A stretch of DNA of 59,839 bases, from contig NZ_PDJV01000015.1 in the NCBI RefSeq assembly GCF_004116465.1, forward strand, positions 1 through 59,839. The letters are read 5' to 3'. The notes beneath the pieces are model-generated. The model did not search any database. It was not told the origin of the DNA and saw nothing but the letters and a program-made list of their open reading frames with translations. Positions 9,888-18,763 of the stretch are shown here, piece by piece; within the stretch, counting starts at the first letter, position 1; each line of letters opens with the position of its first letter. A program made the position numbers and the translations under genes. Source of the DNA: Arcobacter sp. F2176 (lineage in GTDB: Bacteria > Campylobacterota > Campylobacteria > Campylobacterales > Arcobacteraceae).

Positions 9888-9892
9888 TTATT

Positions 9893-10696
9893 TTATCCTT
9901 TGTGTCTTGTAATGTATCTTCCAGATAGGTTTATCACTAAAACCAATGCTGTAAGTATAAATGATGCTGCCCAAGCTAAATCTCGGCTTGCTGTAACTGG
10001 GTCATTTGCAAGATTGTAAATACTAACAGTCAGTGAAGGGAAGGCTTCTGTTAAATCTAAACTAAAATAGTTACTTGTCTCACTTGTAAAAAGAAGTGGT
10101 GCTGTTTCTCCAATAATTCTTGCAAATGATAAAAGTAAACCTGTCATAATTCCTACTTTTGCAGCTTTTATAACAATATCAAGGGTAACTCTATATTTAC
10201 TAGCACCTAGTGCCATACCAGCTTCTCTTAACTCTCTTGGAACTAGTGATAACATATTATCTGTTGTATTAATAACAATTGGTATCATCATAATAGCTAA
10301 AGCAATACTTCCAGCAAATCCACTTGTTCCTCCTGTGGGAACAACAATAATTGCATAAACGAAAGCACCAATAACAATTGATGGAGCACTCATCATAATA
10401 TCACTAAGGTCTCTTATAACTCTTACAAATTTTTTACCACCATACTCTTGTAGATAAATACCTGCTAACATTCCAATAGGAATACCAATTAGTGAGGCAA
10501 TACCTGCGATAATAAATTGACCAATAATTAGATTTCTAAGTCCTCCATTTATTAAGTCATTAAAAAATAATGAAAGGTGAAAAGAACTCAATCCTTTTAT
10601 TACTAAAGTAATTAATATCCAACCTAAAAAAGCTAAACCAATCAAAGCCGAAATAGTTGATAAAATTAATATAAACTTATTTAAAAACAATCTCAT
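9893..10696 (-). CDS. pstA: Phosphate ABC transporter permease PstA
   Basis: The 267-residue permease has six predicted membrane segments and the EAA-type cytoplasmic loop PRELREAGMALGASKYRVTLDIV (abridged) expected for PstA. It pairs with PstC to form the phosphate channel. Its ATG overlaps the pstC stop by one base, indicating translational coupling. Hydrophobic N-terminus, GITPIG-like turns and the ETAPLLFT line near the C-terminal third all match the family. Confidence 0.94.
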   Translation of the reverse strand: MRLFLNKFILILSTISALIGLAFLGWILITLVIKGLSSFHLSLFFNDLINGGLRNLIIGQFIIAGIASLIGIPIGMLAGIYLQEYGGKKFVRVIRDLSDIMMSAPSIVIGAFVYAIIVVPTGGTSGFAGSIALAIMMIPIVINTTDNMLSLVPRELREAGMALGASKYRVTLDIVIKAAKVGIMTGLLLSFARIIGETAPLLFTSETSNYFSLDLTEAFPSLTVSIYNLANDPVTASRDLAWAASFILTALVLVINLSGRYITRHKG

Positions 10697-11661
10697 TAAT
10701 TAACCTTTCTAAGAAAATAAATTTTTGCAATTGAGATAACTGTAAAACTTATTACAAAAAGTAAAAATGCTAAATAAAACAATGATGACATCGTAAGTCC
10801 TGTTGCTTCTCCAAAGTTATTTGCCATAGCAACTGGAATTGATACAGTAGGATCAGTAAGTTTTGTTGGCATTGAAAAAACAGAACCAATCAAAAATGCA
10901 ACTGCCATTGTCTCACCTAAAGCACGACCAAGAGCAAGTATAATTGAACCAATAATTCCACTTTTTGAATAAGGGAATATTATATCTTTTATAACTTCAA
11001 ATTTTGTTGCACCTAAAGCATAAGCAGACTCTTTTAAAACATCAGGTGTCGTTCTCATACTATCTCTTGTAATTGCCGCCATAAAAGGAAGTATCATAAC
11101 ACCAAGAACAAGTCCTGCTGTTAAAAGTGATACTTGATATCCACCTACAATACCTTGAACAATCGGTGCGAAATAAAATAGACCCCACATACCAAAAATA
11201 ATACTTGGAATTGCAGCTAAAAGTTCTATTGCTATACCTACCATATTAGAGATATTTTTTGGAGCAATTTCTGCTAGAAAAACTGCTATTCCCATAGCAA
11301 TTGGAAGAGCAAAAACCATTGCAATCAAAGTTGAAAGAATAGTACCAACAATAGGAATCAATCCACCATAAATAGTTTTAGTCAATGAATCGGAATCATC
11401 AAATAAAATATCATCAAATGCATCATCTGATTCTTCTTCAACCGCTGCAGTTGATTTTTTTGTAGACTCATTTGTTTTAAATTTTGATTCTGGTTCTTCT
11501 ACAGTAACATATTTTTCCCAAGAAGAATCAGTAATAAAGCCCCATCCATATTCATTCATCGCAGGTTTTGCTGAATTAAATAGACTAACAAATATTCCAA
11601 TAAGAACTACTAGTACAAAACTTGCACTAATAAAAGAGAGATTTTTAAAAATTTTTTCCAT
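10696..11661 (-). CDS. pstC: Phosphate ABC transporter permease PstC with acidic periplasmic insertion
   Basis: The 321-residue PstC has a first TM at about 10-30, then a stretch at about 47-95 rich in Asp, Glu, Ser and Lys, then the permease core. The core includes the coupling loop DVLKESAYALGATKFEVIK and the line GRALGETMAVAFLIG. The insert lies between TM1 and TM2, hence in the periplasm, where ordinary PstC proteins have a shorter loop. It contains SDDAFDDILFDDSDS, which could bind cations or contact PstS. Apart from this insert the protein is a standard PstC. Confidence 0.93.
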   Translation of the reverse strand: MEKIFKNLSFISASFVLVVLIGIFVSLFNSAKPAMNEYGWGFITDSSWEKYVTVEEPESKFKTNESTKKSTAAVEEESDDAFDDILFDDSDSLTKTIYGGLIPIVGTILSTLIAMVFALPIAMGIAVFLAEIAPKNISNMVGIAIELLAAIPSIIFGMWGLFYFAPIVQGIVGGYQVSLLTAGLVLGVMILPFMAAITRDSMRTTPDVLKESAYALGATKFEVIKDIIFPYSKSGIIGSIILALGRALGETMAVAFLIGSVFSMPTKLTDPTVSIPVAMANNFGEATGLTMSSLFYLAFLLFVISFTVISIAKIYFLRKVN

Positions 11662-11738
11662 TTACAACCAATACTTATAAATTCTAAAAAATGCATAAAA
11701 TACACTTTTGAAAACTTATATTTTAAAGATAAGGTAAA

Positions 11739-11766
11739 AACAACTTGAACTTTAGTTCAAGTTGTT
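11739..11766 (-). terminator. Intercistronic hairpin between pstS and pstC
   Basis: A perfect 12-bp stem, AACAACTTGAAC / GTTCAAGTTGTT, lies 13 bases after the pstS stop and is followed on the minus strand by a short T run. It probably acts as a partial terminator or 3'-stabiliser, allowing more PstS than membrane components. Confidence 0.75.
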
Positions 11767-11779
11767 TAGTGTGACGATA

Positions 11780-12778
11780 TTATTTAATACCTTTGTCAGC
11801 CCAGTATTTACTAATTTTAGTTGTTAATGCATCTGGAAGAGGAACATACCCTAATTCACTTGCAAGTGCTTGTCCATTTTTATATGACCAGTCATAGAAA
11901 GCTGTAACTTTTTTATTCATATCAGTTGCTTCTTTTGGTAATAAAATAAATGTTGCAGCAACGATTGGATATACATCTTTACCTGAAGGATCAGCAATTA
12001 CAGCATAAAAGTCTTTTTTAGGATCAAGAGCAGCTTTTGCAGCAGCAGCTTGGAAAGCTTTTAATTCAGGTGCAATATAGTGACCATCTTTATTTTCAAC
12101 AGAAGCCATTTGAAGTTTATTATTTGTTGCATCAGCATAATCAACATAACCAACAGAATATGGAGTTTGTTTGATAAGTGCAGCTACACCAGTATTTCCT
12201 TTACCACCAACATGGTGATTACCTGGCCAGTTAAGAGACTTTTTAGCTCCAAAAGATTCTTTCCAGTCTTTAGAAATTTTACTTAGGTAGTAAGTAAAGT
12301 TAAATGTAGTTCCAGAACCATCAGCTCTGTGTACAAAAGTAATTTTTTCATGAGGAAGTTTTACACCTTTATTTTCAGCTGTAATAATTTTATCATCCCA
12401 ATATTTGATTTTTCCAAGAGCTATTCCTGCAATTGCAGATCTACTCAAACTCAATTTTGAAATATCTGGCATATTATAACTCATTGTAATTGCACCAACT
12501 ACACCTGGAAATTGATATAATTTTGCACTATCTAATTTTGTAGGATTTAATGGCGCATCTGTACCTGCAAAGTCAACTGCTCTTGCTTTTGCATCTTTAA
12601 TACCTGCTGAACTTCCTTTTGAAATATAATCAATTTGAACACCTGTTGCTTTGTAATAAGCACCAATCCATGATTGATAAACACTATAAGGGAAAGAAGC
12701 TCCACTACCTTTTAAATCTGCTGCTGAAACTGAAGAAACTGTTAGCAATGCTGCTGCTAATAACGCGATTTTTTTCAT
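11780..12778 (-). CDS. pstS: Periplasmic phosphate-binding protein PstS
   Basis: The 332-residue protein has a signal peptide (MKKIALLAAALLTVSSVSA) and the phosphate-binding motifs of PstS: LKGSGASFPYSVYQSW, a GSSAGIKD loop, DFAGTDAPL and the HRADGSGTTFNFTYYLS segment. It captures inorganic phosphate for PstCAB. It is first in the operon, separated from pstC by 118 bases holding a strong hairpin. AAAGGTAATTAAC precedes the ATG. Confidence 0.95.
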   Translation of the reverse strand: MKKIALLAAALLTVSSVSAADLKGSGASFPYSVYQSWIGAYYKATGVQIDYISKGSSAGIKDAKARAVDFAGTDAPLNPTKLDSAKLYQFPGVVGAITMSYNMPDISKLSLSRSAIAGIALGKIKYWDDKIITAENKGVKLPHEKITFVHRADGSGTTFNFTYYLSKISKDWKESFGAKKSLNWPGNHHVGGKGNTGVAALIKQTPYSVGYVDYADATNNKLQMASVENKDGHYIAPELKAFQAAAAKAALDPKKDFYAVIADPSGKDVYPIVAATFILLPKEATDMNKKVTAFYDWSYKNGQALASELGYVPLPDALTTKISKYWADKGIK

Positions 12779-12819
12779 TTGTTAATTACCTTTTTTTAAT
12801 TTAGTGAGAGAATTCTAAT

Positions 12820-12860
12820 CTTCTTTAATTACAAAACGGTTACAGTATTAATTAACAAAC
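12820..12860 (-). promoter_or_regulatory. Candidate Pho-type repeat upstream of pstS
   Basis: On the minus strand three TGTWAYY-like units (TGTTAAT, TGTAACC, TGTAATT) occur 13 and 11 bases apart, about 40-80 bases upstream of pstS. Eleven-base spaced direct repeats are what PhoB-type regulators bind. Campylobacterota use a divergent phosphate regulator, so this is only a candidate. Confidence 0.3.
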
Positions 12861-12894
12861 TTAAGAATAATTATTTAATTTTCAAATTACAAAG

Positions 12895-14571
12895 CTAAAA
12901 AAGCCCTGTAATTAAGCCATCATCATCGATATCGATTTTTTCTGCAGTTGGTACTTTAGGAAGGCCAGGCATCGTCATCATATTTCCAGCAATTGCAACT
13001 ATAAAACCTGCTCCATTTTCTAGTTTTATATCACTTATTTCTATGATATGATTAATAGGTGCTCCTTTTAAAGAGGGATTTGTTGAAAATGACATTTGTG
13101 TTTTTGCCATACAAATAGGAAGTTTTCCATACTTATTTTGAAGTTTATCTATCTCTTCATGTACTTTTGAACTTGCAACTATCTCTTTTGCTCCATATAT
13201 TTTTGTAGCAATTACTTCAATTTTATTCCAAATAGGAAGGTTATCATCATATAGATAATCAAAACTAGCTTCTTTATTATCAACAACATCGATAATCTCA
13301 TGTGCTAACTCTTCTGCCCCAGCTCCACCTTTTGCCCAATGACTTGAAATAACACACTTCACCCCTAACTCTTCACACTTTTTCTTTAAAAGTGAAGTTT
13401 CAGCATCAGTATCATGGGTAAAGTGATTTATACTAACAACAACAGGAAGATTATAATTTTTAGTGATATTGTGAATATGTCTTTGTATATTTGCAAAACC
13501 TATTTCAAGGGCTTCTAAATTTTCTTGATTTAGATGATCTGTTTCAACACCTCCATGATATTTTAGTGCTCGTACGGTTGCCACTAATACAACAGCAGAA
13601 GGTTTTAATTTTGAGCTTCTACATTTAATATTTAAAAACTTTTCAGCTCCTAAATCCGCTCCAAAACCAGCTTCCGTTACTGTATAATCTGCTAACTTTA
13701 GTGCTGTTTTTGTAGCTGTTACAGAGTTGCATCCATGGGCAATATTAGCAAAAGGACCACCATGAACTATAGCAATATTATTCTCTAAAGTTTGCACTAG
13801 ATTTGGTTTTATAGCATCTTTTAAAACAGCTGCCATTGCTCCGTGAGCTTTTAAATCACTGGCATATATAGGAGTTGTTTTATCAGTTTTATATCCAATA
13901 ATTATTCGTCCTAGCCTCTCTTTCAAATCTGCTCTATTTGTAGCTAAACAAAGTATTGCCATAACTTCAGAAGCTACAACAATATCAAAGCCATCTTCTC
14001 TTAAGAAACCATTTCCTATCCCACCTTGTCCAATAGTTATTTTTCGTAAAGCTCTGTCATTCATATCTAAAACACGCTTCCATTTTATGCGTCTTGAATC
14101 TATATTTAAAGCATTTCCATGGTGAATATGATTGTCAATCAAGGCTGCCAATAAATTGTGAGCAACCCCAATAGCATGAAAATCTCCAGTAAAGTGAAGA
14201 TTTATGTCTTCCATAGGTACAACTTGTGCATATCCTCCACCAGCAGCTCCACCTTTTAATCCAAAACAAGGCCCAAGTGAAGGTTCTCTTAAACAGATAA
14301 TTGTCTTCTTCCCAATTCTATTTAAAGCATCGCCCAAACCAACTGTTGTGGTTGTTTTACCCTCACCTGCTGGAATTGGACTTATGGCAGTTACTAATAT
14401 AAGTTTTCCCTCTTTATTTTGATGACTTAAACTATCAACATACTCTAAAGATAGTTTTGCTTTATAATGACCATAAGGGTCAAGATGTTCAGCTGGAATA
14501 TTAAATTTCTTTTTTGCCAAATCAATAATTGGTATCATAGAGGCTTTTTGTGCTATTTCAATATCTGACAT
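12895..14571 (-). CDS. fhs: Formate-tetrahydrofolate ligase
   Basis: The 558-residue enzyme has the full family length and motifs: the ATP loop [40 protein letters not shown] (split here), [15 protein letters not shown] and the C-terminal [11 protein letters not shown]. It makes 10-formyl-THF from formate, ATP and THF in the cytosol. In a genome with two formate dehydrogenases it ties formate to one-carbon metabolism. It is a single-gene unit between pstS and a convergent-free gap; CAGGTC-type spacing is absent, but AGGAAGAGAT precedes the ATG. Confidence 0.95.
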   Translation of the reverse strand: MSDIEIAQKASMIPIIDLAKKKFNIPAEHLDPYGHYKAKLSLEYVDSLSHQNKEGKLILVTAISPIPAGEGKTTTTVGLGDALNRIGKKTIICLREPSLGPCFGLKGGAAGGGYAQVVPMEDINLHFTGDFHAIGVAHNLLAALIDNHIHHGNALNIDSRRIKWKRVLDMNDRALRKITIGQGGIGNGFLREDGFDIVVASEVMAILCLATNRADLKERLGRIIIGYKTDKTTPIYASDLKAHGAMAAVLKDAIKPNLVQTLENNIAIVHGGPFANIAHGCNSVTATKTALKLADYTVTEAGFGADLGAEKFLNIKCRSSKLKPSAVVLVATVRALKYHGGVETDHLNQENLEALEIGFANIQRHIHNITKNYNLPVVVSINHFTHDTDAETSLLKKKCEELGVKCVISSHWAKGGAGAEELAHEIIDVVDNKEASFDYLYDDNLPIWNKIEVIATKIYGAKEIVASSKVHEEIDKLQNKYGKLPICMAKTQMSFSTNPSLKGAPINHIIEISDIKLENGAGFIVAIAGNMMTMPGLPKVPTAEKIDIDDDGLITGLF

Positions 14572-14729
14572 ATCTCTTCCTATTATATAAAAATATTATT
14601 TTCTATTCTACACTATCTGCCTTTAGAAATATATAGGTATTTTCTTAAATATCTAAGTTTACTGTATATATTTTAACCATTATTTTTTATTCTTTTAGTT
14701 ACAATACGAAAAAAATATAAAGGCATTTT

Positions 14730-15128
14730 ATGGAAATTGGGATATCAACACCTGCTTTACTCTTCCCTGCTATTTCTCTACTTCTTTTAGCATATACAAA
14801 TAGATTTTTAACAACTGGACAACTTATTCGTTCAATTAGTAGACAAGCAAGAGAACAAAAAAATAGTGAACTAAAAGGTCAAATTGCAAATTTAAAAACA
14901 AGACTAGAACTTACAAAATGGATGCAGTTTTTTGGAGTGGTATCAATGTTATTATGTACTGTTTCTATGTTTTCACTTTTTTTAGAGTTTCATGATATTG
15001 GTAAAAAAATATTTGGATTGAGTTTACTTACAATGTGTATTTCTTTATGTATTTCTTTGTGGGAAGTATATATATCTTCAAATGCTCTAAACTTGGAATT
15101 AAAAGACTTGGATGACATTTGCAAATAG
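14730..15128 (+). CDS. DUF2721 family membrane protein
   Basis: The 132 residues match DUF2721. The N-terminal segment ISTPALLFPAISLLLLAYTNRF is membrane-spanning. A basic cytoplasmic stretch with RSISRQAREQ follows, and then two further hydrophobic helices. The family has no assigned function. AAAGGCATTTT precedes the start. The stop codon lies in a convergent terminator shared with the next gene. Confidence 0.8.
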   Translation: MEIGISTPALLFPAISLLLLAYTNRFLTTGQLIRSISRQAREQKNSELKGQIANLKTRLELTKWMQFFGVVSMLLCTVSMFSLFLEFHDIGKKIFGLSLLTMCISLCISLWEVYISSNALNLELKDLDDICK

Positions 15129-15153
15129 AAGTTCTAAATATGAACTTCTATTT
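15123..15153. terminator. Bidirectional terminator overlapping two stop codons
   Basis: The perfect 12-bp stem AAATAGAAGTTC / GAACTTCTATTT has a 7-base loop. It overlaps the stop of the DUF2721 gene and touches the stop of the minus-strand glycosyltransferase gene. Confidence 0.85.
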
Positions 15154-16372
15154 ATTTAAAGTATTTTTCCAAACGATGAAAAAGTCCCTTCCAAGTCTTA
15201 TCGTCCAAATGGCTTAGAACTTCATCTATCTTATATTCATTATCATTTAAAAATTCTACACTAACTTCATCTATTTTTTGGCTAAGTTCCCTTTCAAAAG
15301 CTTCTATATCTTCAGCATAAGGAGTATCTACATTTTTTAATCTTGGCATTTTTACATATCTAATTGCACCAAGAGCTTTTAACTCTTCACCCATAAACTC
15401 ATCAAGTCCGGGTAAGTCTGTGCAAATAACTTTTACACCTGAAGCTAAGGCTTCAATCACAACCAAAGGTAAACCTTCAAAAAATGAAGGAAGAATAAAC
15501 ACATCACAAGTTTGTAAAAACACAGCAAGTTTATCTTGAGATATGGCTCCTAGATAATTAACTTCTGTTTTTCTTTTGCTTAAACTTTTTATTATTGTCT
15601 CACTCTCTTCTACATTGCCATGTCCGATTAAATTTAACTCTATATTTTTATAATTTTTACTTTTATCAAGGGCATTTAAAAGATTTGGAACACCTTTGTA
15701 ATTACAAATTTTTCCTACATAAGCTATCTTTATCTTTTTATTCTTTTCTCTTTTTATAGGGAAAAACATATTGGGGTTATATCCACTTCCACTTGTGATT
15801 ACTTGGCTATCTTTTACATCATGAAGCTCTACTATCTCTTCTCTTTGAGCAGAATTTAAAGCAAAAATATAATCACACTTTGGCACAGCTTTTTTTACAA
15901 TAGGAACTAATCTAGGTGAGCGTTCAAGCTGTCGCATATCTGTCCCATGGCATAAAACTAGAACTTTCAAATTTGGAAATAAGTCTTTTATATATCCACA
16001 TAAAAGCCAAATATGATTGCAAATCACAACATCAGGCTTGAACTCAACTACAGCTTTTTTAATTACCTTTTTAAATGCCTTTTCATACTTCTCATACATT
16101 TTTTCATCTAAATCACTATATTTAGTACTAGAATAAGGCATAACATCACTCATACCAACAACTGGAAAATTTAACTCATCACTTTCAAATAATACTGGAT
16201 AAAAATTCTGTGCCTTTAGATTTTCTATATCAGGATTTTGTTCACTAAAAGGAACTCCCGCAATCACTGCTTGTTCAAGATTTTGTTCATTTCCTGTTTT
16301 AAATAATTGTTGAAGAAAAACTCCACTTCCAGTTTTTCCAGGTCTTTGTGATAAAGCATGTAAAATTCTCAT
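15152..16372 (-). CDS. GT4-type glycosyltransferase (glycosyltransferase family 1 fold)
   Basis: The 406-residue GT-B enzyme has an N-terminal HALSQRPGKTGSGVFLQQL donor/acceptor loop. In the C-terminal half it shows IAYVGKICNYKGVPNLLNAL, a FILPSFFEGLPLVVIEALASG segment with the E-x7-E nucleotide-sugar motif, and CHGTDMRQLERSPR. It would transfer a sugar from a nucleotide or lipid donor to an unknown acceptor. No polysaccharide cluster surrounds it. The start gives a clean MRILHAL strand. Confidence 0.85.
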   Translation of the reverse strand: MRILHALSQRPGKTGSGVFLQQLFKTGNEQNLEQAVIAGVPFSEQNPDIENLKAQNFYPVLFESDELNFPVVGMSDVMPYSSTKYSDLDEKMYEKYEKAFKKVIKKAVVEFKPDVVICNHIWLLCGYIKDLFPNLKVLVLCHGTDMRQLERSPRLVPIVKKAVPKCDYIFALNSAQREEIVELHDVKDSQVITSGSGYNPNMFFPIKREKNKKIKIAYVGKICNYKGVPNLLNALDKSKNYKNIELNLIGHGNVEESETIIKSLSKRKTEVNYLGAISQDKLAVFLQTCDVFILPSFFEGLPLVVIEALASGVKVICTDLPGLDEFMGEELKALGAIRYVKMPRLKNVDTPYAEDIEAFERELSQKIDEVSVEFLNDNEYKIDEVLSHLDDKTWKGLFHRLEKYFK

Positions 16373-16413
16373 TTTTACCTCTGTTGATATTTTATAAATG
16401 AAATCATAACAAA

Positions 16414-16575
16414 TTAATTCTTCTTTTTAAATGCTTCTAGATTAGATTTATAAATAGAAGAGAAGATTAAATTTACTTCCTCTTTGGTTTTAAACTCTTT
16501 TTCTTTGGTTTTGCTGTTTACTTTTAAAGCAAATAATAAACTTATAAAAACAAATAATACAAACATAGTTTTCAT
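16414..16575 (-). CDS. Small secreted or membrane-anchored peptide (53 aa)
   Basis: A minus-strand ORF of 53 codons starts at ATG 16575 behind a good ribosome binding site (AAGGAATTAAA). The product starts with a signal peptide or anchor, MKTMFVLFVFISLLFALKV. A lysine/glutamate-rich tail follows with NSKTKEKEFKTKEEVNL and ends in KKKN. It lacks cysteines and any family I recognise. It is 41 bases upstream of the glycosyltransferase and in the same direction, so the two may be co-transcribed. Its size puts it below usual ORF cut-offs. Confidence 0.6.
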   Translation of the reverse strand: MKTMFVLFVFISLLFALKVNSKTKEKEFKTKEEVNLIFSSIYKSNLEAFKKKN

Positions 16576-16718
16576 TTTAATTCCTTATATAAATTATAAA
16601 GTTTAAAAGAAATTTTGTCTTTTTATTATGATTGAATATATTTATCAAATCGTGCTATTATTTTTATGATATTCTAGTATTTCCAAATTTTGCTTATAAA
16701 ATATGCTAATATCTTCAT

Positions 16719-17585
16719 ATGAAAAAAACTGATACAAAAAATGAACATAGACAAAGAATAAATGAAGTTCAATACCATATTTATAAACATCTTTCTATGA
16801 AATTAACAATTGAAGATTTGGCAAAAATCTCTTCATACTCTCCATACCATTTTCAAAGAATATTTAAAGAGATAACAGGCAAAAGTGTTACTAATTATAT
16901 AAAAGACTTAAGGCTAGATTGTGCTGCAAATCTTCTTATATTTAACCCTACCTCTTCAATTACAAATATTGCTTATAACTGTGGGTTTAAATCTTCCGCG
17001 ACCTTTAGTAATGAGTTTAAAAAAGCATACAAGTGCTCACCAAATGAATGGCGAAAAGAAAAACATAAAAACCATACACCAAAAGAGTATGAATTAAAAA
17101 AAAGAAAAGTAGACTTTTCAAAAATAGAGATAAAAAAGATACCAGAAATAACTATCGCTTATATGAGACATATGGGATATGACAAAACTATAAAAAAAAG
17201 GTGGCAAAAATTTTTATACCTTTTAGAAGAAGATTTTGATATAAAAGAACCAACTATGATGGCAATACACCATAGCAATCCCAATATTACATCAGTAGAA
17301 AAATATAGATATGTAACATGTGTTGATTTAGAGGGTAAAAAAATAGAACCAAAAGGGGATATTGGATTATGTTCTATCAAGGGTGGACTATATGCAACTA
17401 TTAGATTTCAAGGTGTTTGTGAAGATGTTCTAACTTTATATCAAAAGATATATTATCAATGGATTCCAAGTAGTGAATTTGAAGCCTTAGAGGGTTCAGC
17501 TAGTGTTTTATACTACAAAAATAATTACCTAGATCCAAATGATGAGTTTGATATAGAGTTTAGAGTGCCTGTTCGGTATAAATAA
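16719..17585 (+). CDS. AraC-family regulator with GyrI-like effector domain
   Basis: The 288-residue regulator has an N-terminal AraC/XylS double HTH (about 18-112). The second helix-turn-helix line reads FNPTSSITNIAYNCGFKSSATFSNEF (abridged), followed by KCSPNEWRKE. The C-terminal GyrI-like small-molecule-binding domain starts at about 133, with IPEITIAYMRHMGYD, and ends with EFDIEFRVPVRY. Such proteins sense amphipathic compounds and drugs (Rob/SbmC type). It stands alone; no transporter is next to it. Targets are unknown. Confidence 0.9.
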   Translation: MKKTDTKNEHRQRINEVQYHIYKHLSMKLTIEDLAKISSYSPYHFQRIFKEITGKSVTNYIKDLRLDCAANLLIFNPTSSITNIAYNCGFKSSATFSNEFKKAYKCSPNEWRKEKHKNHTPKEYELKKRKVDFSKIEIKKIPEITIAYMRHMGYDKTIKKRWQKFLYLLEEDFDIKEPTMMAIHHSNPNITSVEKYRYVTCVDLEGKKIEPKGDIGLCSIKGGLYATIRFQGVCEDVLTLYQKIYYQWIPSSEFEALEGSASVLYYKNNYLDPNDEFDIEFRVPVRYK

Positions 17586-17703
17586 AGCTATATGTCGTAC
17601 TTTTATCTACTTTCATGAGTTTTCCTTTGTATTTTTATACTTTGGAATGATTTTATTGTTTTATTGTGTAGTGGAAATAAAGGTTGTTAGTCGTTTTTTA
17701 AAA

Positions 17704-17772
17704 CTTTAACGTTTAAAATGAGCCGATGAATTGCCCGCAGGGTAATTTATTGGCTCAACTGATTTGTTAGGC
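17704..17772 (-). other. attC recombination site (59-base element)
   Basis: The 69-bp imperfect palindrome, read on the minus strand, has R'' GCCTAAC, then L'' TGAGCC (17757-17752), a central hairpin AATTACCC-TGC-GGGCAATT (17747-17729), then L' GGCTCA (17724-17719) and R' GTTAAAG (17710-17704). Six perfect L pairs and the core sites are the attC layout. R' would be GTTAGGC in the excised circle, giving a perfect R pair. Confidence 0.82.
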
Positions 17773-18495
17773 ATATCATGAACCAAGTGCATTTTCATGA
17801 AGAACAGCCACAAAACTTTTTATTTGTTCCAGCTGAATTTTTTCGTGATCAATGTTTTCCAAATGGCTAGATGCGATGTTTTTTACCCACTCGGGAACGC
17901 CAACAGCACTAGCTAAGTGGACCTTGGCTTCCACCACCATTTGCTCATGAGTAGATAAAGGTTTCAGTAGCCCGTTTAATTGAAGATGTTGTTCAATGAG
18001 ATGACCGATGACGGATTCACATTTTGAAATCATTTCAAGCAGGTAAAAGCCAAAGGCTGAATATGACTTTTTTCCACTCCGATTTGCGATAGTTTGCGGT
18101 GCGATCATGAGTGGCATGTCATCTTTGATGTGTGCCGAACTACAAATATCAAAGCCTCTGTGAATTACAGCATTTCTTAGCTCTCTCAAATAGGAATAAT
18201 TATTTTCTCCATCTGTAAATCCGGGAAATGACAAAGCCTCTTTAATTTTTTGTTTAAAATCTTGTGAAAACGGGTACTCATTTTCTAGGAGCATCTCCGT
18301 AGCTGAAAGTAAGTTAGCAAGATAAAGCGAATAATATGTTCGTATGTCGTTCTGCTGATCGACTGAGAGAGGACATTTTATAGATAGTGCATTTTTCAAA
18401 GCTAAGTTTTTGGCTTGGAAGTACCACTTCAATCCTGAGATTAGTTCTCTCGCCTGTGTTGAATCTACTGACATGTTGTGTCTCCTATCGCCTAA
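17710..18495 (-). mobile_element. Single integron gene cassette inserted at a secondary (non-integron) site
   Basis: On the minus strand the element begins G|TTAGGC (18496-18490). The ORF starts 16 bases later and ends three bases before an attC site (17772-17704). The left junction GTTAGGC is the exact complement of the attC R'' box GCCTAAC, as expected when an integrase joins a cassette to a target G|TT. The right junction (GTTAAAG) would then be target-derived. GC content is visibly higher than in the flanks (over 50% in some 60-base lines). No intI, attI or second cassette lies in the window. Confidence 0.8.
17776..18474 (-). CDS. Cassette-borne protein with HEPN-like R-X4-H motif
   Basis: The 232-residue, cytosolic, all-helical-looking protein carries LRELRNAVIHRGFDI. 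The spacing Arg100-NAVI-His105 matches the RX4-6H motif of HEPN nucleases, including the polar residue after Arg. The N-terminal helices (LYLANLLSATEMLLENEYPF) fit a HEPN-type bundle. No other domain is recognised. HEPN proteins often act as RNases in defence or toxin systems, but many are non-catalytic, so function is inference. Codon use and GC differ from all neighbours. The gene fills the cassette; GGAGACACAAC is its ribosome binding site. Confidence 0.65.
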   Translation of the reverse strand: MSVDSTQARELISGLKWYFQAKNLALKNALSIKCPLSVDQQNDIRTYYSLYLANLLSATEMLLENEYPFSQDFKQKIKEALSFPGFTDGENNYSYLRELRNAVIHRGFDICSSAHIKDDMPLMIAPQTIANRSGKKSYSAFGFYLLEMISKCESVIGHLIEQHLQLNGLLKPLSTHEQMVVEAKVHLASAVGVPEWVKNIASSHLENIDHEKIQLEQIKSFVAVLHENALGS

Positions 18496-18581
18496 CTATT
18501 TATTTATTGAACATTCATTATATACAAAATAGCCTTGAACTTATGATATTTATAACATAAATAATGTTGCTTTAATGTATG

Positions 18582-18611
18582 AAAGAAAAGCCTTTATTCG
18601 GGCTTTTCTTT
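18582..18611 (-). terminator. Terminator of the selA-selB-methyltransferase operon
   Basis: An 11-bp stem, AAAGAAAAGCC / GGCTTTTCTTT, is followed on the minus strand by T-rich sequence. It lies about 150 bases beyond the methyltransferase stop and outside the cassette. Confidence 0.7.
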
Positions 18612-18701
18612 TAATTATTGATTTAAATTTGTCTGTATTAATATATTTTCAAAGTATTTTTCTGAAATTTCATGTATGGTTTACCACTCCAGTCTTTTTT
18701 G

Positions 18702-18728
18702 CTTACTTTTTTGAGACCAAAAAGTAAG
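18702..18728. repeat. Inverted repeat downstream of the methyltransferase gene
   Basis: CTTACTTTTT / AAAAAGTAAG with a 7-base loop. It may be a second terminator or a small dispersed hairpin element; only one copy is seen here. Confidence 0.45.
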
Positions 18729-18763
18729 AAATACGAAGACCGTCAGGTGTTCATGAAAATAAA

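Noticed and set aside
17685-17700. Second integron core site beyond the cassette (GTTAGTCG on the plus strand)
   Set aside because: It does not fit GTTRRRY and has no paired L boxes around it, so it is likely chance.
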